A stretch of 64,000 nt of DNA from Pedobacter westerhofensis (GTDB taxonomy: Bacteria > Bacteroidota > Bacteroidia > Sphingobacteriales > Sphingobacteriaceae), in NCBI RefSeq assembly GCF_900182595.1, contig NZ_FXTN01000001.1, positions 434,001 to 498,000 on the forward strand, given 5' to 3'. Position numbers and translations under genes: made by a program. Each line of letters starts with the position of its first letter. The stretch's first letter is position 1. Positions 7,653-15,844 of this stretch are shown here, in pieces. The notes beneath the pieces were generated by a model. The model made no database searches. It was given only the letters and a program-made list of their open reading frames with translations, and was not told the DNA's origin.

Positions 7653-10575
7653 TATCCGGTTTCTGGGCCTGTACTTTCTGGGCTTCTTTCTCCTGATCTG
7701 TATGTACAGCTTCGGACAAACCACCTTTGTAAAGCATTTCAACACAAAAGACGGTTTGCCCAGCAATACCTGTTACTATACGCTGCAGGATAAAAAAGGT
7801 TATATCTGGGTAGCTACAGACGCAGGCGTATGCCGTTTTGACGGCAAGGTTTTTGAAACCTTCTCCATAGATGATGGCCTGCCAGACAACCAGATCATCA
7901 AACTACATGAAGATCATCAGGGAAGGATCTGGTTTTCTGCCTTAAATGGCCAGCTCAGCTATTTTTACAATGGCAAGATCTTTAATGAAAAGAACGACAC
8001 CGCCCTTAAAATGTTAAATTTTAAAAGCATTGTCATCTCATTTTTTGAAGACAGCAAGGGCAATATGTGGTTTGGCACCAATAAAAACATGCTGGTAAAA
8101 TGGAAAGGAAAAACGGTCACCAAATACGTTTCCGGCAATATGTCCAGTCAGTTTATCACCACAGTGATGTATGAAGATAAAACAGGCCGCTTATGGGCTG
8201 TGAGCGCAAATTCAGTGCATTTTTTTACCGGCAGCACCTTCATCAGCGCAAAACCGGGCACAGGAATGCTCTCGTTTAAAACTGCGCTGAACCGGCCAGA
8301 AAAAACGCTGCTGTACCTCGATGGCAGCGGGCTTAACCTTAAAGATGGCAGCAATCAAAAACTCATTCTAAAGATTGACACGGCCCTGCTCAAAAACAAC
8401 CCGGGTTACTTTTACGCAGAAAATCAGCAGGAAATATGGCTGGCCAATAATTATGGCGTTTATTTTATTGATAAGCACGGCCACCGCATCCAGTACCTGT
8501 CCGGCGTACAAACTACGCAGGTGATCAAAGATACCAAGGGGAATATGTGGTTTACCACCAGTAACGGCATCTATATGCTGCCGCAAAAATCTAAAAGGAT
8601 ATATGTGGTAGACCAGACTCATGGTTTGAGCAATAATGGCATAAAAAGCCTGATGAAAGACCGGCTGAACAGGTTGTGGCTGGGAATGGACAATGGTACA
8701 ATCAATATCCTCAGCAGGCCCGGTTATACGCTCAGCTGTGTAAACCTTCCGGGAAATAAATTTAGCGCCATTAAACAACTGGCAATGGATTCAGCCGGAA
8801 AAAATGTGTTTTTTTCATCTGATTATGCGCTGGGGGTAGTTGGCCTTACGGATAAAACTCCCGGAAAGCCCCGTTATCTGCGCGAATCAAATAATTCAAG
8901 TTACGTATTAAAAAACTTCAGTATCAGCAATTCCAATCAGCTGGCGCTGGCCTTATCCTCAGGAGTAGTGATCCTGCCAGACCCGCTCCATAATTTTTCC
9001 TTTTCTGCTGCAGCTTACCAGCAGGGAAAAAACTATTTCAGCGACAGGGCATACCGGGTATATTACGACAAGTCGCACCGCCTCTGGTTTTCCAACAGTG
9101 CAGGCTTTTCTCAATTCTCAAACGGAAAAACAAACCACCTGCATCAGAAAGACGGCTTACTGAGCAAGCGGATCAATGATATGGCTGCGCTTCCAAACGG
9201 AACGATGGTGCTTGCCACTGACGGCTATGGAATTATTTTCCTCCGGCAGGGCAGGGTCATCAGACATATCACCACAGAAAGCGGTCTTGCAAGCAATATC
9301 TGTAAAAAGCTTTTTGTGCAACAGGGATACGTATGGGTAGTCACCAATATCGCTGTAAACCGGATTCTTTTGAAAGATAAGTATCCTGTGGAATCGTTTG
9401 ATTTTACCAACAGCATGCTGGACAACGATGTAAATGAAGTTTATGCCGATAAAGACACTGCGTTTTTCGCTACCAATCACGGCCTTATTTATTTTGCCAA
9501 CAGCCCGTACGACAGAACACAGGAAGTGCCCAAAGTATTGATCTCCTCAGTAATCAACAATAAAAAGCTGATCGATCTGAACTCTTCTATGATCTTTGCA
9601 GCGTCAGATAATAATATCACCTTTTATTACAGTGCCATTGATTTCCAGAACAACAACATCTCGTACCGCTACAGGTTAAACCCCAGCAGCGGATGGACGG
9701 AGACAAAGAGCAGGCGGCTTGAATTTTCTTCACTGGAGCCTGATCAATATACTTTTGAACTGAGCGCCAGGACCAGCAACAGCCAGTGGAGCAAACCTGT
9801 AAGTGTCAATTTTGTGTTGAAAGCACATTTCTGGCAGTCGCTATGGTTTATGGTCCTTGTACTGCTTCTGGCCAGTTTCAGTTTTTACAAAATCGCCGTG
9901 ATCGTAACCCGGCAGCAGAAAGATAAAGACCAGCAGCGGCTGTTGTTAAAGAACAAAATCCTGATGCTGGAACAGCAGGCATTGCAGGCCATGATGAACC
10001 CGCATTTTGTGTTCAATGTAATGAACTCCATCCAGCATTATATCAATACAAAAAATACTTCATCTGCCAATAAAATACTCACTGGATTTGCCAGGCTGAT
10101 CAGAAAAAACCTGGACATCTGTACAAAAAGTTTTATTTCTCTCGAAGAGGAAATTGAATATCTGTCACTGTACCTGAGCCTTGAAAAAATGCGGTTTGGC
10201 GATAAGTTCAATTATACCATCAGCATCAGCCCGGATATAGATCAGGACGAAACAATGATCCCCTCCATGATTTTGCAGCCTTATATCGAGAATGCAATCT
10301 GGCATGGCCTGATGCCAAAAGAAGAAGGCGGCAACCTGGCCATTGTAATCAGCCATCAGGGAACAGACTCGCTCCTGATCCAGATTACTGACGACGGCGT
10401 GGGAATAGACAATTCACTGCGTGTGAAAAACGAAAAACACAACAGTAAGGGCATGAGCCTCACACAGGAACGGGTAAACCTGATCAACCAGATTGAGGCA
10501 GATCCGATACAGATTAACATCAGGCAGAACGGTAACTGGGGCACAACGATCTCCATTTTAGTACCAAACAGGTAG
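7642..10575 (+). CDS. Two-component propeller sensor histidine kinase
   Basis: 977 residues. An N-terminal signal/anchor (FLGLYFLGFFLLICMYSFG) leads into a long series of two-component-regulator propeller repeats (DGLPSN, GYIWVATDAGV, GNMWFGTN types, to about residue 640), a Y_Y_Y domain (about 650-725) and one transmembrane helix at about 731-755. A coiled coil and a LytS-like His_kinase domain follow, with phospho-acceptor H788 in NPHFVFN and an ATPase domain with the N box PYIENAIWHG and DDGVGID. The start is GTG inside the regulator gene. The periplasmic propeller would sense an envelope or nutrient signal and phosphorylate the preceding LytTR regulator. The ligand is unknown. Confidence 0.93.
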   Translation: MINNIRFLGLYFLGFFLLICMYSFGQTTFVKHFNTKDGLPSNTCYYTLQDKKGYIWVATDAGVCRFDGKVFETFSIDDGLPDNQIIKLHEDHQGRIWFSALNGQLSYFYNGKIFNEKNDTALKMLNFKSIVISFFEDSKGNMWFGTNKNMLVKWKGKTVTKYVSGNMSSQFITTVMYEDKTGRLWAVSANSVHFFTGSTFISAKPGTGMLSFKTALNRPEKTLLYLDGSGLNLKDGSNQKLILKIDTALLKNNPGYFYAENQQEIWLANNYGVYFIDKHGHRIQYLSGVQTTQVIKDTKGNMWFTTSNGIYMLPQKSKRIYVVDQTHGLSNNGIKSLMKDRLNRLWLGMDNGTINILSRPGYTLSCVNLPGNKFSAIKQLAMDSAGKNVFFSSDYALGVVGLTDKTPGKPRYLRESNNSSYVLKNFSISNSNQLALALSSGVVILPDPLHNFSFSAAAYQQGKNYFSDRAYRVYYDKSHRLWFSNSAGFSQFSNGKTNHLHQKDGLLSKRINDMAALPNGTMVLATDGYGIIFLRQGRVIRHITTESGLASNICKKLFVQQGYVWVVTNIAVNRILLKDKYPVESFDFTNSMLDNDVNEVYADKDTAFFATNHGLIYFANSPYDRTQEVPKVLISSVINNKKLIDLNSSMIFAASDNNITFYYSAIDFQNNNISYRYRLNPSSGWTETKSRRLEFSSLEPDQYTFELSARTSNSQWSKPVSVNFVLKAHFWQSLWFMVLVLLLASFSFYKIAVIVTRQQKDKDQQRLLLKNKILMLEQQALQAMMNPHFVFNVMNSIQHYINTKNTSSANKILTGFARLIRKNLDICTKSFISLEEEIEYLSLYLSLEKMRFGDKFNYTISISPDIDQDETMIPSMILQPYIENAIWHGLMPKEEGGNLAIVISHQGTDSLLIQITDDGVGIDNSLRVKNEKHNSKGMSLTQERVNLINQIEADPIQINIRQNGNWGTTISILVPNR

Positions 10576-10632
10576 CATTTTACCGTTTACTCAATGATCC
10601 CTACCACTTACTAACTATAATTCTTTTCAGAT

Positions 10633-10640
10633 TAAATTTG
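10633..10640 (+). promoter_or_regulatory. Candidate -7 element upstream of possible small RNA
   Basis: TAAATTTG matches TAnnTTTG. No gene starts within 370 nt downstream, but a strong terminator ends at 10800. No -33 box is seen. Confidence 0.3.
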
Positions 10641-10765
10641 CATTAAACTTGTTATAGATATTAAAGCAAACAAAGTTTGCAAAAAGCGTTCTTATAGAAT
10701 TGGCAAAAGATATTTTTTCACCTAACCTAAAACTTATCTCAATTCAGGTTTCATTTGTGTGTTAA

Positions 10766-10800
10766 AAGTGGTAAAGTTAAAGCTTTACCACTTTTTTTTT
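10766..10800 (+). terminator. Strong intrinsic terminator
   Basis: An 11-bp perfect stem (AAGTGGTAAAG at 10766-10776 with CTTTACCACTT at 10783-10793, loop of 6) runs into a T tract to 10800. It lies 190 nt after the kinase stop codon, far for a simple operon terminator. Confidence 0.9.
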
Positions 10801-10905
10801 GCCCCTGATTTTTATAACTAAAACAAGTTCTGTCTGATCAGCAATCAGTTAAAAATCTTAGGTAGAATTTTGAAAATAGTTCTTTTTTTAAAATGCTTTT
10901 TATGT

Positions 10906-10913
10906 TATTTTTG
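10906..10913 (+). promoter_or_regulatory. Candidate -7 element for the acidic small protein
   Basis: TATTTTTG matches TAnnTTTG about 100 nt before the ATG at 11014. No -33 box is seen at proper spacing. Confidence 0.3.
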
Positions 10914-11013
10914 GTTGAGCAAAAAAAACAACAAAGCATCCCGGGGTGCGATTTAAAAAGTTTTTTTGTATTTTTAACTTATCAATAAATACTGGCAATT
11001 TTATTTTAGACAA

Positions 11014-11211
11014 ATGACAAATCCAAAAAAATCCATTAAGAAAGGTTCATTAGATGATCAGGCGCAGGACAAGGAAATGACTGATGAAAATTCTTTTGAC
11101 TCCGTTGAAAAAAATAAAACATATGATGACGACGAAGACGATGATTTTGATCTGCCACTGGATGATCTTGACACGTTCGACGACTTTGATGATGATGACG
11201 AAAGCTACTAG
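11014..11211 (+). CDS. Very acidic small protein of unknown function
   Basis: 65 residues. The first third is mixed-charge (several Lys, Ser, Asp), and the last half is almost a run of Asp broken by Phe and Leu (DDDEDDDFDLPLDDL type). I count 21 Asp and 5 Glu. No signal peptide or membrane segment. It has its own terminator right after the stop and a candidate promoter upstream, so it looks like a single-gene unit. I do not recognise a named family; small acidic proteins of this kind could bind basic partners or metal ions, but nothing in the sequence decides this. Confidence 0.75.
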   Translation: MTNPKKSIKKGSLDDQAQDKEMTDENSFDSVEKNKTYDDDEDDDFDLPLDDLDTFDDFDDDDESY

Positions 11212-11237
11212 ATAATTCTTACCAATAAAACATATAT

Positions 11238-11263
11238 AGCATCTTACACCAAGATGCTTTTTT
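11238..11263 (+). terminator. Intrinsic terminator after the acidic small protein
   Basis: The 8-bp stem AGCATCTT / AAGATGCT (11238-11245 with 11251-11258), loop ACACC, is followed by a T run. It separates the acidic protein gene from the acetyltransferase-like gene. Confidence 0.88.
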
Positions 11264-11285
11264 ATTTAAAATACCTCTCCTTTCA

Positions 11286-12407
11286 ATGCAAATTATTCCC
11301 GTTTCTGATTCCCAAACAAAAAAAGAGTTCTTAAAAGTTCCGCAGCTCATCTATAAAAATGACAGCAACTGGATTTGCCCGCTTGACCAGGATGTAGAAA
11401 AAACATTTGACCCTGCTAAAAATCCTTTTTTTAAACATGGAGAATGTACCCGCTGGATCCTTAAGAATAATTCGGGCGAAACGATAGGCAGGGTGGCAGC
11501 CTTTATCAACCAGAAAAAGGCTTACAATTACGAACAGCCCACCGGCGGAATGGGATTTTTTGAATGTATTGATGATCAGCAGGCAGCATTTCTTTTATTT
11601 GATACGGCAGCTGCCTGGCTCAAAGAACGGGGCATGGAGGCGATGGACGGCCCTATCAATTTTGGGGAGAACGATACTTTCTGGGGATTGCTGGTGGAGG
11701 GCTTTACTCCTCCCTCTTACGGAATGAATTATAATCCGCCATACTATCAGGCATTTTTTGATAACTATGGTTTTACAACCTCCTATCAGCAGATCACCAA
11801 CCATCTTGCCGTAAGAAACCCCTTCCCCGAGCGTTTCACCAAAATTGCCAACTGGGTAGCCAACAAGCCCGGCTATACGTTTGAGCACTTCTCAAAGAAA
11901 AACGCTGATAAATATGTGGAAGACCTGATGGAGATCTATAACGACGGCTGGAAAGATTTTGAAAACTTTGTCCCGATCAAAAAAGAGACCCTTCAGGAGA
12001 GCTTTAAGCAGATGGAGACCATAATGGATGAAAAGTTAATTTGGTTTGCTTATTTGAACGGAGAACCGGCTTCATTCGTAGTTATCATCCCGGATGCTAA
12101 TCAAATGATAAAAGATTTTAACGGAAAACTGGGTTTAATTGAAAAGTTGCGGTTTGTTTACCGCAGATGGAAAGGCGTTAACAGGATGCGGGCGATTGTG
12201 ATGGGAACTAAAACTGCTTATCAGAAGCATGGCCTGGAATCGGCGCTGTTTATCAAACTCAAGGAATATGTGTTGCCTATGGAGCAGTACGATGAGCTTG
12301 AACTTTCATGGGTGGGAGACTTTAATGATAAAATGCTCTCTATTCATGAAGCGACAGGAGCCACTTTTGGAAAGCGGCACCTGACGCTGCGTAAATTGTT
12401 CTCTTAA
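11286..12407 (+). CDS. GNAT-like acyltransferase family protein
   Basis: 373 residues, cytoplasmic, no signal peptide. The C-terminal part (about 200-370) has the look of a GNAT N-acetyltransferase domain (AYLNGEPASFVVIIPD as a beta-strand pair, then a late core with HGLESALFIKLKEYV), and an N-terminal part with GRVAAFIN followed by DGPINFGENDTFWG. Bacteroidota relatives are usually annotated as N-acetyltransferase or hypothetical. The acceptor substrate is unknown. It stands alone between a terminator and the convergent XRE regulator gene, with only 8 nt to that gene's stop. Confidence 0.7.
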   Translation: MQIIPVSDSQTKKEFLKVPQLIYKNDSNWICPLDQDVEKTFDPAKNPFFKHGECTRWILKNNSGETIGRVAAFINQKKAYNYEQPTGGMGFFECIDDQQAAFLLFDTAAAWLKERGMEAMDGPINFGENDTFWGLLVEGFTPPSYGMNYNPPYYQAFFDNYGFTTSYQQITNHLAVRNPFPERFTKIANWVANKPGYTFEHFSKKNADKYVEDLMEIYNDGWKDFENFVPIKKETLQESFKQMETIMDEKLIWFAYLNGEPASFVVIIPDANQMIKDFNGKLGLIEKLRFVYRRWKGVNRMRAIVMGTKTAYQKHGLESALFIKLKEYVLPMEQYDELELSWVGDFNDKMLSIHEATGATFGKRHLTLRKLFS

Positions 12408-12415
12408 AAGAAATC

Positions 12416-12745
12416 TTATTTTTCTCTGATCTCTTCGTAAAGATCAATCACTTTTTTCTGAAGCTTAATGATCTCTTCTTCTCTCAGAGAAAGTTTTGCT
12501 TTCAGATTGTTGATCTCTTCGAAATTTACAGATTGAGGATTTTCCCCCTCTTTAGAGATGATGTCCATTGTAGAAACTTCGAAAAGGTTAGCGATCTGAG
12601 CAAGTCGTGAAATGTTGATGTCTGTAATTCCCGTCTCAATCTTTGAAAACGCAGGAATAGAGATGTTGAGTCTTTTGGCTACTTCGCCCTGGCTCCAACC
12701 ATTTTTCTGGCGAAGTTGTCTGATGTTCTTACCGATAATGTTCAT
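12416..12745 (-). CDS. XRE-family helix-turn-helix regulator with coiled-coil tail
   Basis: 109 residues. A Cro/C1-type HTH spans residues 6-62 (IRQLRQKNGWSQGEVAKRL, recognition region ISIPAFSKIETG). Residues 75-108 form a heptad-like charged helix (INNLKAKLSLREEEIIKLQ) likely to dimerise the protein. It is transcribed after mpl on the same strand with a 29-nt gap, so it may be part of the tpiA-prmA-mpl transcript. No toxin gene is next to it, so a toxin-antitoxin role is not supported. Confidence 0.85.
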   Translation of the reverse strand: MNIIGKNIRQLRQKNGWSQGEVAKRLNISIPAFSKIETGITDINISRLAQIANLFEVSTMDIISKEGENPQSVNFEEINNLKAKLSLREEEIIKLQKKVIDLYEEIREK

Positions 12746-12774
12746 TTTTATAAATTTAGGTGTGTTTTGTTCTT

Positions 12775-14127
12775 TTAAATATTCAACTCACGTGCCAATT
12801 TGATTAAATCCATTCCTCCAAAGGTGCCAGAACTCATCATGAGCAGGTTGGTATCCTTAAAATTTAATCCCCTCAAATATTGCCCGAGAGTATTGGCATT
12901 ATCAAAAAAAGTAAGCCGATCGTTCTTGAATGCTGTTCGAACATCTATTTCACTGAACGGTGTAATTTTTTTTTGTTGAAATGTCTTTTCATCAATATAT
13001 ACGATAGGATTATCTGATTGGATCATCGTATCTGCATATTGTAGTAAAAAATTTTTATTTAAACTACTAAATGTGTGTAATTCCAAACAGGCCACTAACT
13101 TTCTTTCCTCAAATTGTGACTTTACTGCCTCAACTGTGGCTTTGACTTTTGACGGAGAGTGAGCAAAATCCTTAAATACACTGGTATTATTTTCAGAAAA
13201 TAACAGCTCCAGTCTTTTTGCAGCCCCTTTAAATGAAATTATCGCCTCATCAAAGGCATCTTCATTTATACCAATCTCCTTACAAACCAGTTTCGCAGCA
13301 CTTAAATTCATCAGATTATGATCGCCAAAAACTTTCAGCGGCAAATTCTGAGGCAGAAGGTACGTGATACCAGATTTAACGTCATGTGCCGGAATTTCGT
13401 ACCCTATTTTAGTAATTTCACTGTTACTCACTTCAACAATATTACGTAATTCTTTATCAGCCTCACAATAGATTAATTTTCCACCGGGCTGAATCGTGTT
13501 AATAAATGCTTCAAATTGAAGCATATATTCCCCAAAAGTAGGAAAAACATTAACATGATCCCAGGCTACCCCACTAATAACTGCAATATTTGCTTTGTAA
13601 AGATGAAATTTTGGTCGCCTGTCTATAGGCGAAGCAAGGTACTCATCACCCTCAATAATGATCATTGGAGCAGAATCAGTCACCTTTACCATGGTATCAA
13701 ATCCTTCCAGCTGAGCGCCTACAAGGTAATCGAAATCTTTTCCATGAAAATTGAGCACATGGAGGATCATTGAAGTAATGGTTGTTTTACCATGGCTCCC
13801 GCCGATTACTACACGCAATTTATTTTTCGTCTGCTCATAAATATATTCCGGATAGGAGTAGATTTTTAACCCAAGCTCCTGCGCGCGCAGTAATTCCGGA
13901 TTATCAACAAAGGCATGCATGCCCAGGATTACAGCATCCAAGTCTGTGGTGATCATCTCCGGATGCCAGCCCATTTCTGATGGCAGCAGGCCAAAGCGCG
14001 CAAGCCGGCCGGCAGAGGGCTCAAAAACCGCATCATCGGACCCTGTCACATTAAACCCTTTTTTATGCAGGGCAATAGCAAGATTATGCATTGCGCTTCC
14101 GCCTATAGCGATAAAATGTATTCTCAT
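12775..14127 (-). CDS. mpl: Murein tripeptide ligase Mpl
   Basis: Ligates the recycled tripeptide L-Ala-D-Glu-mesoDAP to UDP-N-acetylmuramate in the cytoplasm, feeding peptidoglycan recycling. It has the Mur ligase fold: an N-terminal Rossmann part with AIGGSAMHNLA (residues 7-17), the ATP P-loop GGSHGKTTI at 109-117, and a C-terminal ligase domain with the FAHSPSKV phrase. At 450 residues it has the length of Mpl. MurC is the alternative, but AMHNLA and FAHSPSKV are typical Mpl phrases. Its ATG overlaps the prmA stop by 4 nt (ATGA), indicating translational coupling. Confidence 0.93.
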   Translation of the reverse strand: MRIHFIAIGGSAMHNLAIALHKKGFNVTGSDDAVFEPSAGRLARFGLLPSEMGWHPEMITTDLDAVILGMHAFVDNPELLRAQELGLKIYSYPEYIYEQTKNKLRVVIGGSHGKTTITSMILHVLNFHGKDFDYLVGAQLEGFDTMVKVTDSAPMIIIEGDEYLASPIDRRPKFHLYKANIAVISGVAWDHVNVFPTFGEYMLQFEAFINTIQPGGKLIYCEADKELRNIVEVSNSEITKIGYEIPAHDVKSGITYLLPQNLPLKVFGDHNLMNLSAAKLVCKEIGINEDAFDEAIISFKGAAKRLELLFSENNTSVFKDFAHSPSKVKATVEAVKSQFEERKLVACLELHTFSSLNKNFLLQYADTMIQSDNPIVYIDEKTFQQKKITPFSEIDVRTAFKNDRLTFFDNANTLGQYLRGLNFKDTNLLMMSSGTFGGMDLIKLARELNI

Positions 14128-14966
14128 TCTGATTTTTTAAAATGTGCAGCTACCCAGTCGCCAATTTTCTGATGGTCACAATAGGTTATATTAAAAGCTT
14201 TACATGCTTCAGTGATCATCGCCAGATCAGGCGATTCATAAAATCCACTGAAATAAATATCGCCTCCAGGCTTTAGTACGCTGGCGTAAACCGGTATCTG
14301 GTCCAGCAATATATTACGGTTAATGTTGGCCAGGATGATATCAAATTCGCGTGCAGGAATAACTTCCTTACCACCCCAGAGGGCAGTAATGGAAGTAATA
14401 TCATTTAGAGCAGAATTTTCCTTTGCACTGAGGTAACATACCTCGTCGTTATCGATGGCAACCAATTCTCTTGCACCCATTTTTGCGGCAAGAATAGCCA
14501 GGATGCCGGTACCTGCGCCCATATCCAAAACCAGCTTATCAGAAACATCTGCGTCGAGGATATAACGCATCATCATAGTTGTAGTTTGATGATGGCCTGT
14601 ACCAAATGCCATTTTTGGATCAATTACGATTTCATAACGGTACTGGGGCTGCGGGGCATGAAATGTTGCCCGCACATAACAGCGTTCGTCAATAATCAGT
14701 GGTTCAAAATTCTTTTCCCACTCCTCGTTCCAGTTTTCTGCAGCAATTTCTGTAACTGTATATGCATATTCAAATTCGTCTTCAAACTGAATCAGCACGT
14801 CATTGAGATTATACTGGCTATAGCTGTCCTCATCTATAAAAGCAGAAAAACCATTGGACGTATCTTCAAATGTATTGAAACCAATTTCCGCCAGCTCATT
14901 GATCAGAAGGTCTTTCTGATATTCCTGAATGCTGACGAAACTAAATGTAACCTGTATGTATTGCAT
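14124..14966 (-). CDS. prmA: Ribosomal protein L11 methyltransferase
   Basis: SAM-dependent methyltransferase that trimethylates ribosomal protein L11. The class I SAM motif LDMGAGTGILAI starts at about residue 147, preceded by the family phrase DPKMAFGTGHHQTT (about 116-129) and followed by the acidic residue of VAIDND and by ANINRNIL. Length of 280 is normal for Bacteroidota PrmA. The gene lies between tpiA (stop/start share one base) and mpl (4-nt overlap), a tight three-gene operon. Confidence 0.95.
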   Translation of the reverse strand: MQYIQVTFSFVSIQEYQKDLLINELAEIGFNTFEDTSNGFSAFIDEDSYSQYNLNDVLIQFEDEFEYAYTVTEIAAENWNEEWEKNFEPLIIDERCYVRATFHAPQPQYRYEIVIDPKMAFGTGHHQTTTMMMRYILDADVSDKLVLDMGAGTGILAILAAKMGARELVAIDNDEVCYLSAKENSALNDITSITALWGGKEVIPAREFDIILANINRNILLDQIPVYASVLKPGGDIYFSGFYESPDLAMITEACKAFNITYCDHQKIGDWVAAHFKKSE

Positions 14967-15727
14967 TAAGCATTGAATGTTTTAACGATATCTGCAAAAT
15001 CACGTGATTTCAAAGAAGCACCACCGATCAGTCCGCCGTCGATATCCGTTTGTGCAAATAATTCTGCAGCATTTTTAGGATTACAGCTGCCACCATATAA
15101 GATTGATGTTGCTTCAGCTGCATCAGCGTCATAATGCGCAGCAATTTCTGCACGTATAAACGCATGCACTTCCTGTGCCTGTTCAGCTGTTGCCGTTAAT
15201 CCGGTTCCGATAGCCCAAACCGGCTCATAAGCGATCACCGTTTTTGCAAAATCTTCTGCACTTAGAACAAAAAGACCATTAACCAGCTGGTTTTTTAAAA
15301 TTTCGAAGAAATTACCATTGTTTCTTTCATCCAGTGTTTCACCGATACAAAAGATGGGTGTAAGCTGGTTGGCAAGGGCAATTTTAGTTTTTTCGGCAAG
15401 CAGGGTATCGCTTTCAGCAAAATACTGGCGGCGCTCTGAGTGCCCTATGATAACGTATTCACAACCAACAGATTTGATCATTTTTGCGGAAATCTCGCCT
15501 GTAAATGCGCCGCTTTCGTTTTGGTGACAATTTTGGGCACCGATTTTAACAGCTTCTCCGCCCAGTTTTGCCAAACTGTTCAGGTGGATAAACGGGGCAC
15601 ATATGATAGCAATCTGGTCGCCTTTTTTCTCATCTTTTACGATGTTAACGATTTCTGAAAACAAAGAAATACCCTCTGCATAATCTGTATTCATTTTCCA
15701 ATTTCCTGCTACTATTTTCTTTCTCAT
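14966..15727 (-). CDS. tpiA: Triosephosphate isomerase
   Basis: Interconverts dihydroxyacetone phosphate and glyceraldehyde 3-phosphate in glycolysis. All catalytic residues are present: K11 in GNWKMN, H96 in IIGHSERR, E168 in YEPVWAIGTG, and the phosphate loop LYGGSCNPKNA. Length of 253 is standard. It is first in the tpiA-prmA-mpl operon. The 117-nt gap upstream to the GlmU-like gene stop is AT-rich, without a perfect TAnnTTTG box on this strand. Confidence 0.97.
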   Translation of the reverse strand: MRKKIVAGNWKMNTDYAEGISLFSEIVNIVKDEKKGDQIAIICAPFIHLNSLAKLGGEAVKIGAQNCHQNESGAFTGEISAKMIKSVGCEYVIIGHSERRQYFAESDTLLAEKTKIALANQLTPIFCIGETLDERNNGNFFEILKNQLVNGLFVLSAEDFAKTVIAYEPVWAIGTGLTATAEQAQEVHAFIRAEIAAHYDADAAEATSILYGGSCNPKNAAELFAQTDIDGGLIGGASLKSRDFADIVKTFNA

Positions 15728-15844
15728 AATTAATCTATTGTTATTTCTGTTATCTATATTCTACTAAACGGTATTTTAACATTATACTATATTTCCAAAA
15801 AGAATCTGGCTACACAAATAGATGCTAAAGTAAAAAACTATATA

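Larger units (their letters stand above)
10576..11013 (+). other. 438-nt intergenic region without a gene
   Basis: No ORF of note. It holds a TAnnTTTG element at 10633-10640, a small hairpin (GCAAAC AAA GTTTGC, near 10666-10680), a strong terminator at 10766-10800 and a second TAnnTTTG element at 10906-10913 before the acidic protein gene. Promoter plus terminator suggest a small RNA of about 150 nt or a long 3' end of the kinase mRNA. Confidence 0.6.

Noticed and set aside
12416..12745. Antitoxin of a toxin-antitoxin pair
   Set aside because: The XRE protein has a coiled-coil tail and no small toxin gene next to it; the neighbours are mpl and an acetyltransferase-like gene read in the other direction.
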